In this document: positions 43,614 through 53,513 of the stretch, piece by piece
Position numbering within the stretch: the first letter of the stretch is position 1
Layout of the letters: each line of letters starts with the position of its first letter
Origin: Thermoleptolyngbya sichuanensis A183
GTDB lineage: Bacteria; Cyanobacteriota; Cyanobacteriia; Elainellales; Elainellaceae
Assembly (NCBI RefSeq): GCF_013177315.1
Contig: NZ_CP053661.1
Span: 5,084,001-5,148,000 of the forward strand
DNA: 64,000 nucleotides
Direction: 5' to 3'
Program-made: the position numbers and the translations under genes
Notes under the pieces: generated by a model
What the model saw: the letters and a program-made list of their open reading frames with translations, nothing else
What the model was told of the DNA's origin: nothing
Databases searched by the model: none

Positions 43614-44375
43614 ATGATCCAACCCAACCTGCCGCAGCCGCCTACATTCGAGCGTGTTGAGGACGAACGCCTACACCGCAAGCAGCGCCTCGCGGCCGCC
43701 TTTCGTCTGTTTGCCCGCTACGGCTTCGATGAGGGCGTGGCAGGACACATTACTGCCCGCGATCCGGAGCATCCCGATCACTTCTGGGTGAATCCATTTG
43801 GGATGTATTTCGGGCACATTCGCGTATCGGATCTGCTGCTGGTGAACCATAAGGGCGAGGTGGTAGAGGGAAGCCGCCCTGTCAACGCGGCCGCCTTTGC
43901 GATTCACTCGCAGGTTCATCAGGCACGTCCTGATGTGGTGGCTGCTGCCCATGCCCATTCGCTCTATGGCAAGGCCTGGGCCTCCCTTGGCCGCCTGCTC
44001 GACCCGCTGACGCAGGATGCCTGCTCGTTTTATGACGACCATGCGCTGTTTGATGACTATACGGGCGTGGTGCTGGACTTGTCGGAAGGGCAGCGGATTG
44101 GGCGAGTGCTGGGCGATCGCAAAGCGGTGATTCTCCGCAACCACGGGCTGCTGACCGTTGGGCACTCGGTCGATGAAGCGGCGTGGTGGTTCATCACGAT
44201 GGATCGCACCTGTCAGGCGCAACTGATGGCCGAAGCCGTCGGCAAACCTGTCGCTATTCCCCACGAAGTCGCCAGCCTCACCTACAGCCAGGTCGGGACG
44301 CATTTTATGGGCTGGTTTTGCTTCCAGTCGCTCTATGACAAAATCGTGTGGGAAGAGCCAGATTTGCTGGAGTAA
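43614..44375 (+). CDS. Class II aldolase/adducin domain protein
   Basis: The 253-residue protein has the class II aldolase fold. The start is R-L-A-A-A-F-R-L-F-A-R-Y-G-F-D-E-G-V-A-G-H-I-T-A-R-D with the early metal-site histidine region; the pair H-A-H-S near residue 112 and the later R-N-H-G-L-L-T-V-G near residue 178 supply zinc-binding histidines. The E-G-S-R-P-V-N motif for substrate phosphate or carboxylate is present. Members cleave or epimerise sugars, or act on small 2-hydroxy-acids; the true substrate is unknown. It is convergent with the S8 peptidase gene, eight bases apart. Confidence 0.88.
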   Translation: MIQPNLPQPPTFERVEDERLHRKQRLAAAFRLFARYGFDEGVAGHITARDPEHPDHFWVNPFGMYFGHIRVSDLLLVNHKGEVVEGSRPVNAAAFAIHSQVHQARPDVVAAAHAHSLYGKAWASLGRLLDPLTQDACSFYDDHALFDDYTGVVLDLSEGQRIGRVLGDRKAVILRNHGLLTVGHSVDEAAWWFITMDRTCQAQLMAEAVGKPVAIPHEVASLTYSQVGTHFMGWFCFQSLYDKIVWEEPDLLE

Positions 44376-44383
44376 GTCGGGCT

Positions 44384-46021
44384 TTAAACGACTTCAATTC
44401 CTGACGCATCAGCCGTTTCCGCTAGAATTGCCGCTACTGATGCGGGAGTCAGGCTGGGGTTGGCGCTGAGCATGAGTGCCGCTACGCCCGCGACATAGGG
44501 AGCCGCCATTGATGTGCCGGATTTGTAGACATACCCGCCTCTCAGCCCGGTGGAGTAGATATTTGCACCGGGAGCGACCAAAAACGGATAAGGGCGATCG
44601 CCCGCTGGGTTCGAGAAGGTGGCCATGCGGCGATCGCCCGCCAGCGCCCCCACGGCGATCGCCAGTCCCTCTCTGGCATACAGCGCGGGTTCGATCGGCA
44701 GCACAGCACCCAGGGTTTCGCGCTCATTGCCCGCCGCCGCAATCACGACCACGCCCTGCTGAGCAGCAAACCGCAGCGCCGCAACCGTTTTGCTCATGAC
44801 AGGATCACCAATGTAATTGCCCAGGCTGAGGTTGATCACTCGTGCGCCGTGGTTGACGGCATAGATGATGCTGGCGGCAATGGAGTCGTCAAACTGGGGA
44901 CTGCCCGTGTTGGTGTGGCTGGCGATCGCCCGCAGCGCCATAATTTTTGCAGCCGGGGCAACACCAGAAATAGCACCCCCATCTCCCTTGGCGGCGATAA
45001 TTCCGGCGACGTGGGTGCCGTGTTCGCTATGGTCCAATCCAGGGGGTTCGCCACTATAGCGGGCAAACTGGCTGTTGCCCTCCACAAAGCTCCAGCCAGA
45101 GACATCATCAACTAGCCCGTTGCCGTCGTCGTCGATGCCGTTGTCGGCAATTTCGCCCGGATTTGCCCAGCGATTGTCTGCCAGTGCCGGGTGAGACAAA
45201 TCCACCCCGTCGTCAATCACGGCAACCGTGATGCCCTGTCCCAGAATGTTTTGGTTGCCTGCGGTGGGACTGTAGCTGGGGGTGAGCCAGGGGCGATCGC
45301 CCTCCCGCTTCACCGCCCCTGGCAACGCCCCCAAGACCCGCGCGACCGCCACCGCTGCGTTCACCCGGCCATAGCCATAGTAGAAGTTGAATCCGTCCGC
45401 AGACGGCGTGCGGCTGGTCACTGTGCTGATCAGCGTATAGCCACCCACTGCCCCACCAGACGCGCTGCTTACGCGCACCCGGTAGCGATCGCCCGCCTTC
45501 GGGGTAAACACCATACGAGCATTGGTGTTGCGCGTACTCAGGTCGTCGCCAAATAGAAGAGGCTGGCCCGTGCGATCGCTGATTAGCTCCAGGTAAGCAT
45601 CAAACGCCTGGGATCGCAGCCGAATCTCCACGCGCCGCTCGGTCTTGCCACCCACAATCACAAAGTCCTTGGCAAAGCGACCGCCTCGCAGCAGATTTCG
45701 CCAATCTTGCAGGGTGAGGTGGCCTCGTACCGTGTCGTTGAGCTTTAGGGGCGGCGCGGGGGGTTGGTTCAGCTGCGATCGCCTCGGCAGGCGCACATCG
45801 GGACTGATGACCCCAGGACTCCCCCCGCCGGGGTTGACCATCCCCAACGATGCTCGGAGTTTGATTGGACGATCCCGGATAGAACGGCCCTGAGACAATG
45901 GCTGAGACGAGGGCGATCGCCCTAAAGCACTTCCTGCCAGGAAAGCTGACCCTCCAGCAGGAAGTCCAACCGTGGACGGGCGCTTGCCCAATAGCGAAGA
46001 GGTCGGGAAAAAGCCGTCCAT
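44384..46021 (-). CDS. Subtilisin-like S8 peptidase with N-terminal PPC-type domain
   Basis: The protein (545 residues) starts at ATG 46021; the frame is open further upstream but enters the ileS leader. Its first 45 residues lack a classical signal peptide. A PPC-type beta domain (about 100-200; L-N-D-T-V-R-G-H-L-T, R-V-R-V-S-S-A-S-G-G-A-V-G-G-Y-T-L) comes before the protease. The catalytic triad is D270 in V-I-D-D-G-V, H334 in S-E-H-G-T-H-V-A-G and S504 in S-G-T-S-M-A-A-P. It opens divergently from ileS across 197 bp. All active residues are present, so an active secreted or envelope protease is likely; the route of export is unclear. Confidence 0.9.
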   Translation of the reverse strand: MDGFFPTSSLLGKRPSTVGLPAGGSAFLAGSALGRSPSSQPLSQGRSIRDRPIKLRASLGMVNPGGGSPGVISPDVRLPRRSQLNQPPAPPLKLNDTVRGHLTLQDWRNLLRGGRFAKDFVIVGGKTERRVEIRLRSQAFDAYLELISDRTGQPLLFGDDLSTRNTNARMVFTPKAGDRYRVRVSSASGGAVGGYTLISTVTSRTPSADGFNFYYGYGRVNAAVAVARVLGALPGAVKREGDRPWLTPSYSPTAGNQNILGQGITVAVIDDGVDLSHPALADNRWANPGEIADNGIDDDGNGLVDDVSGWSFVEGNSQFARYSGEPPGLDHSEHGTHVAGIIAAKGDGGAISGVAPAAKIMALRAIASHTNTGSPQFDDSIAASIIYAVNHGARVINLSLGNYIGDPVMSKTVAALRFAAQQGVVVIAAAGNERETLGAVLPIEPALYAREGLAIAVGALAGDRRMATFSNPAGDRPYPFLVAPGANIYSTGLRGGYVYKSGTSMAAPYVAGVAALMLSANPSLTPASVAAILAETADASGIEVV

Positions 46022-46218
46022 AGGGGCGATCGCAGATGCAAGCCTGAGGATATGCCTTGTAAGATAGCCCAATCCCGTGAAATTTACCGAGAAGCACTCT
46101 ATCGCCCTCCATCCCTCCTTACCCGGCCAGGGGAGATTTGCAAAAATGCCCCCCAGTTGCTCAACCCTGGTTGATAATAGTTTCGATAAACCACAGTTCT
46201 TTTCACCCTGCAACCGCC

Positions 46219-49119
46219 GTGACAGCGACAGAACCCGGAAGCTACAAAGATACGGTCAGCCTACCCAAAACCCAATTCGACATGCGGGCCAACGCCACCA
46301 AGCGTGAGCCAGAAATTCAGAAATTTTGGGCCGACAACCGAATTTACGAAAAGCTGTCGCAATCCAACCCCGGCGAACCCTTTGTGCTGCATGATGGCCC
46401 GCCTTACTCCAACGGGGCGCTGCACATCGGGCACGCCATGAACAAAATTTTGAAGGACACCATCAACAAGTTCCAGCTCCTGAACGGGCGAAAAGTTCGC
46501 TATATCCCTGGTTGGGACTGTCACGGGCTGCCCATTGAGGTCAAAGTCTTGCAAGCAATGAAGCCCGAAGAGCGGCGCAGCTTGACCCCGATTGAACTGC
46601 GTCGCCGCGCCAAAGCCTGGGCCCTAGAACAACAGCAGCAGCAATGCGCCAGCTTTATGCGCTACGGCGTATGGGGTGACTGGGAGCATCCCTATCTGAC
46701 CCTCACCCCCGACTACGAAGCCGCGCAGATCGGCGTGTTTGGGCAGATGGTGCTGAAAGGCTATATCTATCGCGGCTTCAAGCCTGTCCACTGGAGTCCC
46801 AGTTCCCGCACTGCGCTGGCCGAAGCCGAGTTGGAATATCCCGAAGGCCACGTTTCTCGCAGCATCTATGCCGCCTTTCCGGTGATCAGCTTGGGCGATG
46901 GGGCAACGGCACTGCAACCTTATTTGAGCGACCTGGGTGTTGCGGTGTGGACGACCACGCCCTGGACAATTCCCGCAAATCTGGCCGTAGCCGTTAACCC
47001 CGAACTGACCTACGCTGTCGTCAAAGATGAGGGCAGCAAGCTCAAGGGTGAACTGGGAACCCCCTTTGCACACCTCATCGTGGCCAAGGATCTGGTGGAG
47101 CGACTGACGCAAGTGCTGGGCACATCGCTGAGCGTGCAGGCAGAAATTTCGGGCAAGGCGCTGGAGGTTTCCACCTATCGCCATCCGCTGTTTGATCGGG
47201 AGAGTCCGATTGTCATTGGCGGCGATTACGTCACTACAGAATCCGGCACGGGGCTGGTGCATACGGCTCCGGGGCACGGTCAGGATGACTTTATCGTGGG
47301 ACAGCGCTATGGGCTGCCCGTGCTGTCACCTGTGGACGACGAGGGCAACTTTACGGCGGAGGCGGGGCCCTTTGCTGGGTTGAACGTGCTGGGCGATGCC
47401 AATGCTGCCGTGATCAAGGCGCTGCGGGAGGCTGGGGCCCTGCTGAAGGAAGAGGATTACGGCCACCGCTATCCCTACGATTGGCGCACCAAGAAGCCGA
47501 CAATCTTCCGGGCAACGGAGCAGTGGTTTGCGTCGGTCGAAGGCTTCCGCGAAGAGGCGCTGCGGGCTATCAAAGAAGTGGAGTGGATTCCTGCACAGGG
47601 CGAAAACCGGATTACGGCGATGGTGGGCGATCGCTCGGATTGGTGCATCTCGCGCCAGCGCAGTTGGGGCGTGCCAATCCCCGTTTTCTATGACGAGGAA
47701 ACCAACGAGCCGCTGCTGAATGCCGACACCATCAGCCATGTGCAGAAAATCTTTGCTGAACACGGTTCCGATGCCTGGTGGGAGATGTCGGTCGAAGAGT
47801 TGCTGCCTGAACCCTATCGCAGCAACGGGCGCAGCTACCGCAAGGGCTTCGACACGATGGACGTGTGGTTTGACTCTGGCTCGTCTTGGGCAGCAGTGGC
47901 CCAGCAGCGAGAGGGTTTGCACTATCCCGTGGAAATGTACCTAGAAGGCTCAGACCAGCACCGGGGCTGGTTTCAGTCCAGCCTTTTGACCAGCGTTGCT
48001 GTGAATGGTCACGCGCCCTACAAGACCGTGCTGACCCACGGCTTTGCGCTAGACGAACAGGGGCGCAAGATGAGCAAATCTCTAGGAAACGTGGTCGATC
48101 CGGCCATCGTCATTGAAGGCGGCAAAAACCAGAAGGAGGAGCCAGCCTATGGCGCGGATGTGCTGCGGCTGTGGGTGTCGTCGGTAGACTATACCTCGGA
48201 TGTGCCGCTGGGCAAAAACATCCTGAAGCAGATGGCAGACGTGTATCGCAAGATCCGCAACACGGCCCGATTCCTGTTGGGCAACCTGCATGACTTTGAC
48301 CCAGCGACTCATGCCGTGCCCTATGACGAGCTTCCCGAACTCGATCGCTATATGCTGCACCGAATGACGGAAGTGTTTGCCGACATCACGGATGCCTTCA
48401 AGACCTACGAGTTTTTCCGCTTTTTCCAGACGGTGCAGAACTTCTGCGTAGTGGACTTGTCGAATTTTTACCTCGACATTGCCAAGGATCGGCTCTACAT
48501 CAGCGCCGCCGATGCGCCCCGCCGCTGCAGTTGCCAGACCGTGCTGGCCGTCGCAATCGAAAATCTGGCACGGGCGATCGCCCCCGTCCTCTCTCACCTA
48601 GCGGAGGACATCTGGCAATTTCTGCCCTACAAAACCCCCTACCTGTCCGTCTTTGAGTCCGGCTGGGTCAAGCTGGAAGCATCTTGGGAAAATCCCGAAC
48701 TGGCGATGAAGTGGGAAAAATTGCGTGATTTGAGAACCGAAGTGAACAAGGTGCTGGAGCAAGCCCGGAACGACAAGGCAATCGGCTCGTCGCTGGAGGC
48801 CAAGGTGCTGCTCTACGCAGCAGATGTCGATTTTCGGCAACAGCTTGAGGCGCTCAACCCCACCAGCAGCCTCAGCGGCAACGGCGTAGACGAGTTGCGT
48901 TATCTTTTCCTGGCTTCTCAGGTGGACTTGCTCGATTCCCCTGGCATCTTGGCCGATCTGAAATATAGCGCCGAAGCAGGCAGCCTCAGCATTGGCGTAG
49001 TCGATGCCGAAGGCAAAAAGTGCGATCGCTGCTGGAATTATTCCACTCACGTTGGCGAGTCTGCTGAGCATCCGCTGCTCTGCGAACGCTGCATTCCCGC
49101 CCTAGAGGGAGAGTTTTAA
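46219..49119 (+). CDS. ileS: Isoleucine--tRNA ligase
   Basis: This 966-residue class I synthetase charges tRNA-Ile. The HIGH signature is H-I-G-H at 69-72 and K-M-S-K-S at 617-621. The large CP1 editing domain (about 185-390) carries the T-T-P-W-T-I-P and G-T-G-L-V-H-T-A-P-G-H motifs that remove mischarged valine. The C-terminal zinc finger C-D-R-C-W ... C-E-R-C is complete. The start is GTG 46219 (M-T-A-T-E-P-G-S-Y), giving normal length for cyanobacteria; the longer open frame begins inside the S8 peptidase leader and is unlikely. A CAU-anticodon tRNA lies 211 bp downstream. Confidence 0.97.
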   Translation: MTATEPGSYKDTVSLPKTQFDMRANATKREPEIQKFWADNRIYEKLSQSNPGEPFVLHDGPPYSNGALHIGHAMNKILKDTINKFQLLNGRKVRYIPGWDCHGLPIEVKVLQAMKPEERRSLTPIELRRRAKAWALEQQQQQCASFMRYGVWGDWEHPYLTLTPDYEAAQIGVFGQMVLKGYIYRGFKPVHWSPSSRTALAEAELEYPEGHVSRSIYAAFPVISLGDGATALQPYLSDLGVAVWTTTPWTIPANLAVAVNPELTYAVVKDEGSKLKGELGTPFAHLIVAKDLVERLTQVLGTSLSVQAEISGKALEVSTYRHPLFDRESPIVIGGDYVTTESGTGLVHTAPGHGQDDFIVGQRYGLPVLSPVDDEGNFTAEAGPFAGLNVLGDANAAVIKALREAGALLKEEDYGHRYPYDWRTKKPTIFRATEQWFASVEGFREEALRAIKEVEWIPAQGENRITAMVGDRSDWCISRQRSWGVPIPVFYDEETNEPLLNADTISHVQKIFAEHGSDAWWEMSVEELLPEPYRSNGRSYRKGFDTMDVWFDSGSSWAAVAQQREGLHYPVEMYLEGSDQHRGWFQSSLLTSVAVNGHAPYKTVLTHGFALDEQGRKMSKSLGNVVDPAIVIEGGKNQKEEPAYGADVLRLWVSSVDYTSDVPLGKNILKQMADVYRKIRNTARFLLGNLHDFDPATHAVPYDELPELDRYMLHRMTEVFADITDAFKTYEFFRFFQTVQNFCVVDLSNFYLDIAKDRLYISAADAPRRCSCQTVLAVAIENLARAIAPVLSHLAEDIWQFLPYKTPYLSVFESGWVKLEASWENPELAMKWEKLRDLRTEVNKVLEQARNDKAIGSSLEAKVLLYAADVDFRQQLEALNPTSSLSGNGVDELRYLFLASQVDLLDSPGILADLKYSAEAGSLSIGVVDAEGKKCDRCWNYSTHVGESAEHPLLCERCIPALEGEF

Positions 49120-49330
49120 GCGGCGCAGGATGGGCGATCGCCCCAGTTCTGCTGTGGGTTCCGAGCAAATTGCAGAAATTTTCTAGCGGGCGATCGCCCT
49201 AATCCACCAGTCAGATATGCTATCTTAATAAAGGCTAAAATTTAGAACGCTATCAGTCTGGTAAAACCAAGCAGGTAGAATCAAGCTTGCTAGTTAAAAC
49301 TGGCTCAAGGCGTTCAGTTGCAGCTTTGCT

Positions 49331-49403
49331 GGCTCAGTAGCTCAGTGGTTAGAGCAGGGGACTCATAAGCCCAAGGTCGCAGGTTCAAATCCCGCCTGAG
49401 CCA
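49331..49403 (+). tRNA. tRNA with CAU anticodon (Met or lysidine-type Ile2)
   Basis: 73-nt cloverleaf with a perfect 7-bp acceptor stem (GGCTCAG / CTGAGCC), a D-arm GCTC...GAGC, CAT anticodon at 49364-49366 and the T-loop TTCAAAT. CAU serves elongator tRNA-Met and also tRNA-Ile2, where C34 becomes lysidine; overall shape is close to the E. coli Ile2 tRNA. Three stem mismatches are seen: A31-G39 and G27-A43 in the anticodon stem, A51-C63 in the T stem. The CCA end is not encoded. It lies between ileS and ylxR. Confidence 0.8.
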
Positions 49404-49419
49404 TTTTCTGAAAACGGTC

Positions 49420-49710
49420 ATGTCACCGCCTAACTATCGTCGCTGTCTCAGTTGCCGAAGACTTGCACCCAAGACAGAGTTCTGGCGAATCGTGCGGGTA
49501 TATCCGTCTCAGACGATACAATTAGATTATGGGATGGGTCGATCGGCTTACCTGTGCCCGACGGCTAGCTGCTTGCAGGCAGCCCAAAGGAAAGATAGGC
49601 TAGGGAAGTCATTAAAAGTGTCTGTACCTGAAGCCGTTTATCAAACGCTGCGGCAGCGTATCGCTGTGGACTCCACTCAGGAGCTAGACTCGCTGGGGCA
49701 AACCCAATGA
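49420..49710 (+). CDS. ylxR: YlxR/RnpM family protein (DUF448)
   Basis: The 96-residue protein has the family start R-R-C-L-S-C-R-R-L-A-P-K, the R-I-V-R-V and G-M-G-R-S-A-Y-L-C-P region and a C-terminal R-K-D-R-L-G-K-S-L-K-V. The fold binds nucleic acid; in Bacillus the protein modulates RNase P. It normally lies between nusA and infB; here infB follows after 545 bp, but nusA is not upstream, where a tRNA and ileS stand instead. ATG 49420 begins 17 bp behind the tRNA. Confidence 0.9.
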   Translation: MSPPNYRRCLSCRRLAPKTEFWRIVRVYPSQTIQLDYGMGRSAYLCPTASCLQAAQRKDRLGKSLKVSVPEAVYQTLRQRIAVDSTQELDSLGQTQ

Positions 49711-50255
49711 TTGTCCTGGGAACTTTCTGAGAGTTGTTACTCTAGGGGAGTGGTCTGTCGCAATCCCATTGTCAGACGCTCAAGTTAGGTATGGGCCAGG
49801 TAAAAGCCACAGAGATTCAATGACCGACACGGAGACACTTACAACTGATCAAATCGGCTGGATGCCAGACTTTAGGTGCCAGACTCTACGTTGTGTTGAC
49901 TTTAAGGGAGAACGAGCCTTCAACCACTAAGCATTTTGGGCAGCCTCGGCCAGATAAGGGCGTGCCTTCAACCCAGGAGAGCTTTGTTTTAGTTTTGTGT
50001 TCTGCTCTAGTTCGGGGTTTCATTGCAGATGCGGCAAGAGACATTTGTAGAACCTCAACCTGATGGGCAGTGAATTCTCGAAGCCTTAGTGCTAGAACAA
50101 GGACTAGAAACAAAAGTCAACGCAGCAAGCCTAAAGCTGTTTTTGTCTGGGCTTTAACTGTCGAGCATTGTAAACGTCGTCTTGTCACGTCGTCTCGTTA
50201 GGAAAGCGAAGCAACATTATGTGAAAATCTCAGTTGGCTAAGAAGGGGAGAGTGG
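49711..50255. other. Long infB leader, 545 bp
   Basis: No gene accepted; short frames have no family. The length suggests that infB has its own promoter here rather than relying on read-through from ylxR. AAGGGGAG precedes the infB ATG. Confidence 0.5.
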
Positions 50256-53200
50256 ATGAACGGTAAGGTGAGAATTTACGAGTTGTCAAAGGAATTGAAT
50301 CTGGATAATAGAGAGATTTTGGACGTTTGCGAACAATTGAATATTCCGGTCAAGAGCCACAGCAGCACTATTTCCGAAGCTGAGGCAGCCCGCATCCGCT
50401 CAGCGGCCGAGCGGCTTGCCCATAGCCCTTCTGCATCCCATACCCCTCCTGTTCACCGGCCTACTTCAACGCCTTCTTCTATGCCTCAACGAAAACAGAG
50501 CGCCGTGCAGCCGCCTGTTAAAAAGCAGCAAATTCTTGAAGTCCGTCGCCATCGCCCTGCGGTAGAGCCACCTAAGCGGCCAGAAGCTCAGCCTGCTCCA
50601 GCCCCGCAGCCCACCTCATCTGCGCCGGTGCGTCCGGATCGTCCAGCAGCAGAGCCTGCTGAGGTACGGACAGTTGAGCCTCGGCCAATTGCCACTCCTC
50701 CTGCTGTGCAAAAGCCTGCGACTCCCGTTTCGGAAGCACCCAAGTCGCAAGCACCTAAAGAAGTAGAGTCTCCTCCAGTTGACGCGCCCCAGCCGCCTCC
50801 TGTGCGCCCTGAAGTGGCTGAGTCTGCACCATTGCCCGAAGAACAGCCCTCTTTAATGGGGCCGCCTTCTAAGCCTGTGCAGACAGAGTCTGTGAGTTCC
50901 GTGAGCCGCCCAGTTCTGAAGAAGGCGAGCGATCGCAGTGATCAGGTGGTCATGCGAGTGGGAGGCGATGACCAAGGGCTTCGGCGATCGCCCACCGCTG
51001 CTCGCCCAGAGTCCCGCTCTGGAGAAGCCAGTGAGTCTGCCCCCCGCCGCATTGGTATTACAGAAACTTCTGAACCACCTGTACTGCGCGCCAAGCCAGT
51101 GCTGGAGCTACGTCGCAAGCCCGTTCGTCCGATGGCTCCGAGCGCATCCGAAGAGTCTGGCGCAGCCGACACCCGCAGCGCAGGCGGTATGCCTATCCTG
51201 GCAGAGCCACCCACGCTCAAGCCAAAGCCCACGCCACCAACCAAGGTGGCAAAGCGCGGCAAGGATTGGGAGGAGGAAGACGAGGAAAATCCCAACAAGG
51301 TGGCTAAGGCCGGTGTGAAGTCCAAGCGGCGATCGCCCAACGTTTTGGACGACGACGAAGACATCGATCTGGATGAGGTGCTGGATGGAGCCGACGGAGA
51401 TGATTCGGCCCCGACCGCCCTCAGTATTTCGCTGATGCGCCCGCCCAAGCCCAAGAGCCAAAAAGCTCCAGCAAAGCCCGTGGCGGTGGCTGCACCGACG
51501 CAGCGGCGGCGCGGGGGTTCTAGCAACGAGCGCTTTAGTCGGCGCGATCGCCGCGAACAGCAGGAAACTCGCCAGCGCCCCGAAATCATTACCCTCACGG
51601 GCAGCCTGACGGTGGCAGAACTCGCTGATATGCTGGTTGTTCCCGAAACCGAAGTCATCCGCGCCCTGTTTATGAAGGGCATCATGACCACGGTAAACCA
51701 GGTTCTCGACATCCCCACCGCGACAATGGTGGCGGAAGAGATGGGCATTCTGGTGGATACCGAAGCGCCTGAAGCAGAGGCGAAGAAAGTCACAGAAATG
51801 CTGGATGCGGGAGATCTAGAAAATCTCCAGCGCCGTCCGCCTGTGGTGACCATCATGGGTCACGTAGACCACGGCAAGACGACCCTACTCGACTCGATCC
51901 GCAAGACCAAGGTGGCTCAGGGCGAGGCAGGGGGCATCACGCAGCACATCGGCGCGTATCACGTTGATGTGGAACATAACGGCGAGACGCAGCAGGTCGT
52001 TTTCCTGGATACGCCGGGTCACGAAGCCTTTACCGCCATGCGGGCACGGGGTGCGCGGGTGACGGATATCGCTATTTTGGTGGTGGCGGCGGATGACGGG
52101 GTGCGTCCCCAAACCATCGAGGCAATTAGCCACGCCAAGGCGGCTGAAGTTCCCATCGTGGTCGCCATTAACAAAGTAGACAAGGAAGAAGCCCAGCCCG
52201 ATCGCGTGAAGCAAGAGCTAACTGAATATGGGCTGGTGGCTGAAGAGTGGGGCGGCGACACCATTATGGTGCCCGTTAGCGCTCTGACAGGAGAGAACCT
52301 GGACACCCTGCTGGAAATGATCCTGCTGGTGTCTGAGGTGGAAGACCTCTACGCCAACCCCGATCGCCCTGCCAAGGGTACAGTGATCGAAGCACATCTG
52401 GACAAGGCGAAAGGCCCGGTGGCGACGCTGCTTATTCAGAACGGCACGCTGCGTGTTGGCGATATCCTGGTGGCCGGCTCGGTCTTCGGCAAAGTCCGCG
52501 CAATGGTGGACGATCGCGGCAAGCGGGTGGAAGAGGGTAAGCCATCCTTTGCGGTCGAGGTGCTGGGTCTGAGCGATGTGCCCGCTGCGGGTGACGAGTT
52601 CGATGTCTATCTGGATGAGAAAGAAGCGCGGGCGATCGCCAGCAACCGCACTGATCAGCAGCGTCTCTCTCGCTTGCAGCAGGCCATGTCCTCTCGTCGC
52701 GTCAGCCTGAATACGATTTCCAGCCAGGCCCAAGAGGGCGACCTGAAGGAGCTGAACCTGATTCTGAAGGCAGACGTACAGGGTTCGGTCGAAGCTATTC
52801 TGGCAGCGCTGCAACAGCTTCCCCAAAAAGAAGTGCAGGTGCGGGTGCTGCTGGCGGCTCCGGGCGAGATCACCGAAACTGACGTAGACCTAGCGGCCGC
52901 CAGCAGCGCCGTAATCATCGGGTTCAACACAACCTTTGCAAGTGGGGCGCGTCAGGCAGCCGACCAGGCCGATGTAGATGTGCGCGACTATACCGTGATT
53001 TATGCTTTGCTGGATGACATCCAAGGCGCAATGGAAGGTCTGCTGGAACCTGAACTGGTGGAAGAGCCGCTGGGCCAGGTAGAAGTCCGCGCTGTGTTTA
53101 CCGTGGGCAAGGGAGCCGTTGCAGGCTGCTATGTCAAGGAAGGCAAGGTCATCCGCAACAGCAAACTGCGCGTGCGTCGCGGCGGCGAGGTCATCTTCGA

Positions 53201-53360
53201 GGGCAACCTCGACTCGCTGAAGCGGATGAAGGAAGACGCGAAGGAAGTCAGCGCAGGCTACGAATGCGGCATCGGCGTAGACAACTTCAAGGATTGGCAG
53301 GAAGGTGACATCATTGAAGTCTATCGCCTGATCACCAAGCGTCGGACGCTCTCTGCGTAG
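50256..53360 (+). CDS. infB: Translation initiation factor IF-2
   Basis: The 1034-residue GTPase places fMet-tRNA in the ribosomal P site and promotes subunit joining. The IF2_N start [13 protein letters not shown] is followed by a very long Pro/Ala/Glu/Ser-rich linker (about 60-440) typical of cyanobacterial IF-2, then a second IF2_N domain, G1 G-H-V-D-H-G-K-T at 535-542, the switch and N-K-V-D and S-A-L-T-G motifs, and domains II-IV with the fMet-tRNA binding C2 fold. AAGGGGAG precedes ATG 50256. A large opposite-strand frame inside the linker is a shadow. Confidence 0.98.
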   Translation: MNGKVRIYELSKELNLDNREILDVCEQLNIPVKSHSSTISEAEAARIRSAAERLAHSPSASHTPPVHRPTSTPSSMPQRKQSAVQPPVKKQQILEVRRHRPAVEPPKRPEAQPAPAPQPTSSAPVRPDRPAAEPAEVRTVEPRPIATPPAVQKPATPVSEAPKSQAPKEVESPPVDAPQPPPVRPEVAESAPLPEEQPSLMGPPSKPVQTESVSSVSRPVLKKASDRSDQVVMRVGGDDQGLRRSPTAARPESRSGEASESAPRRIGITETSEPPVLRAKPVLELRRKPVRPMAPSASEESGAADTRSAGGMPILAEPPTLKPKPTPPTKVAKRGKDWEEEDEENPNKVAKAGVKSKRRSPNVLDDDEDIDLDEVLDGADGDDSAPTALSISLMRPPKPKSQKAPAKPVAVAAPTQRRRGGSSNERFSRRDRREQQETRQRPEIITLTGSLTVAELADMLVVPETEVIRALFMKGIMTTVNQVLDIPTATMVAEEMGILVDTEAPEAEAKKVTEMLDAGDLENLQRRPPVVTIMGHVDHGKTTLLDSIRKTKVAQGEAGGITQHIGAYHVDVEHNGETQQVVFLDTPGHEAFTAMRARGARVTDIAILVVAADDGVRPQTIEAISHAKAAEVPIVVAINKVDKEEAQPDRVKQELTEYGLVAEEWGGDTIMVPVSALTGENLDTLLEMILLVSEVEDLYANPDRPAKGTVIEAHLDKAKGPVATLLIQNGTLRVGDILVAGSVFGKVRAMVDDRGKRVEEGKPSFAVEVLGLSDVPAAGDEFDVYLDEKEARAIASNRTDQQRLSRLQQAMSSRRVSLNTISSQAQEGDLKELNLILKADVQGSVEAILAALQQLPQKEVQVRVLLAAPGEITETDVDLAAASSAVIIGFNTTFASGARQAADQADVDVRDYTVIYALLDDIQGAMEGLLEPELVEEPLGQVEVRAVFTVGKGAVAGCYVKEGKVIRNSKLRVRRGGEVIFEGNLDSLKRMKEDAKEVSAGYECGIGVDNFKDWQEGDIIEVYRLITKRRTLSA

Positions 53361-53419
53361 CAAGCCTGCTGACTCCCAGGCTCATCAAATTAAAGCACTG
53401 GTGGATTCCATTTTGATCT

Positions 53420-53486
53420 CCCCAGTCTGCTTAATGAAGACATCTGAAAAAATTTTTTCTTATTGTCTTAATTAGGAAGGCTGGGG
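53420..53486 (+). terminator. Large imperfect hairpin after infB
   Basis: CCCCAG pairs with CTGGGG, and AAGACA with TGTCTT further in, around an inner AAAAAATTTTTT core. It lies 60 bp after the infB stop and 27 bp before the insertion sequence. It may terminate infB; no T run follows the outer stem. Confidence 0.5.
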
Positions 53487-53513
53487 AAGTTATTTCTGGA
53501 AGAATTCCTCGAA

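Noticed and set aside
50942-51856. 304-codon frame opposite the infB linker
   Set aside because: Ser/Arg-rich translation is what the complement of a Pro/Ala/Glu-rich linker gives; no start signal.
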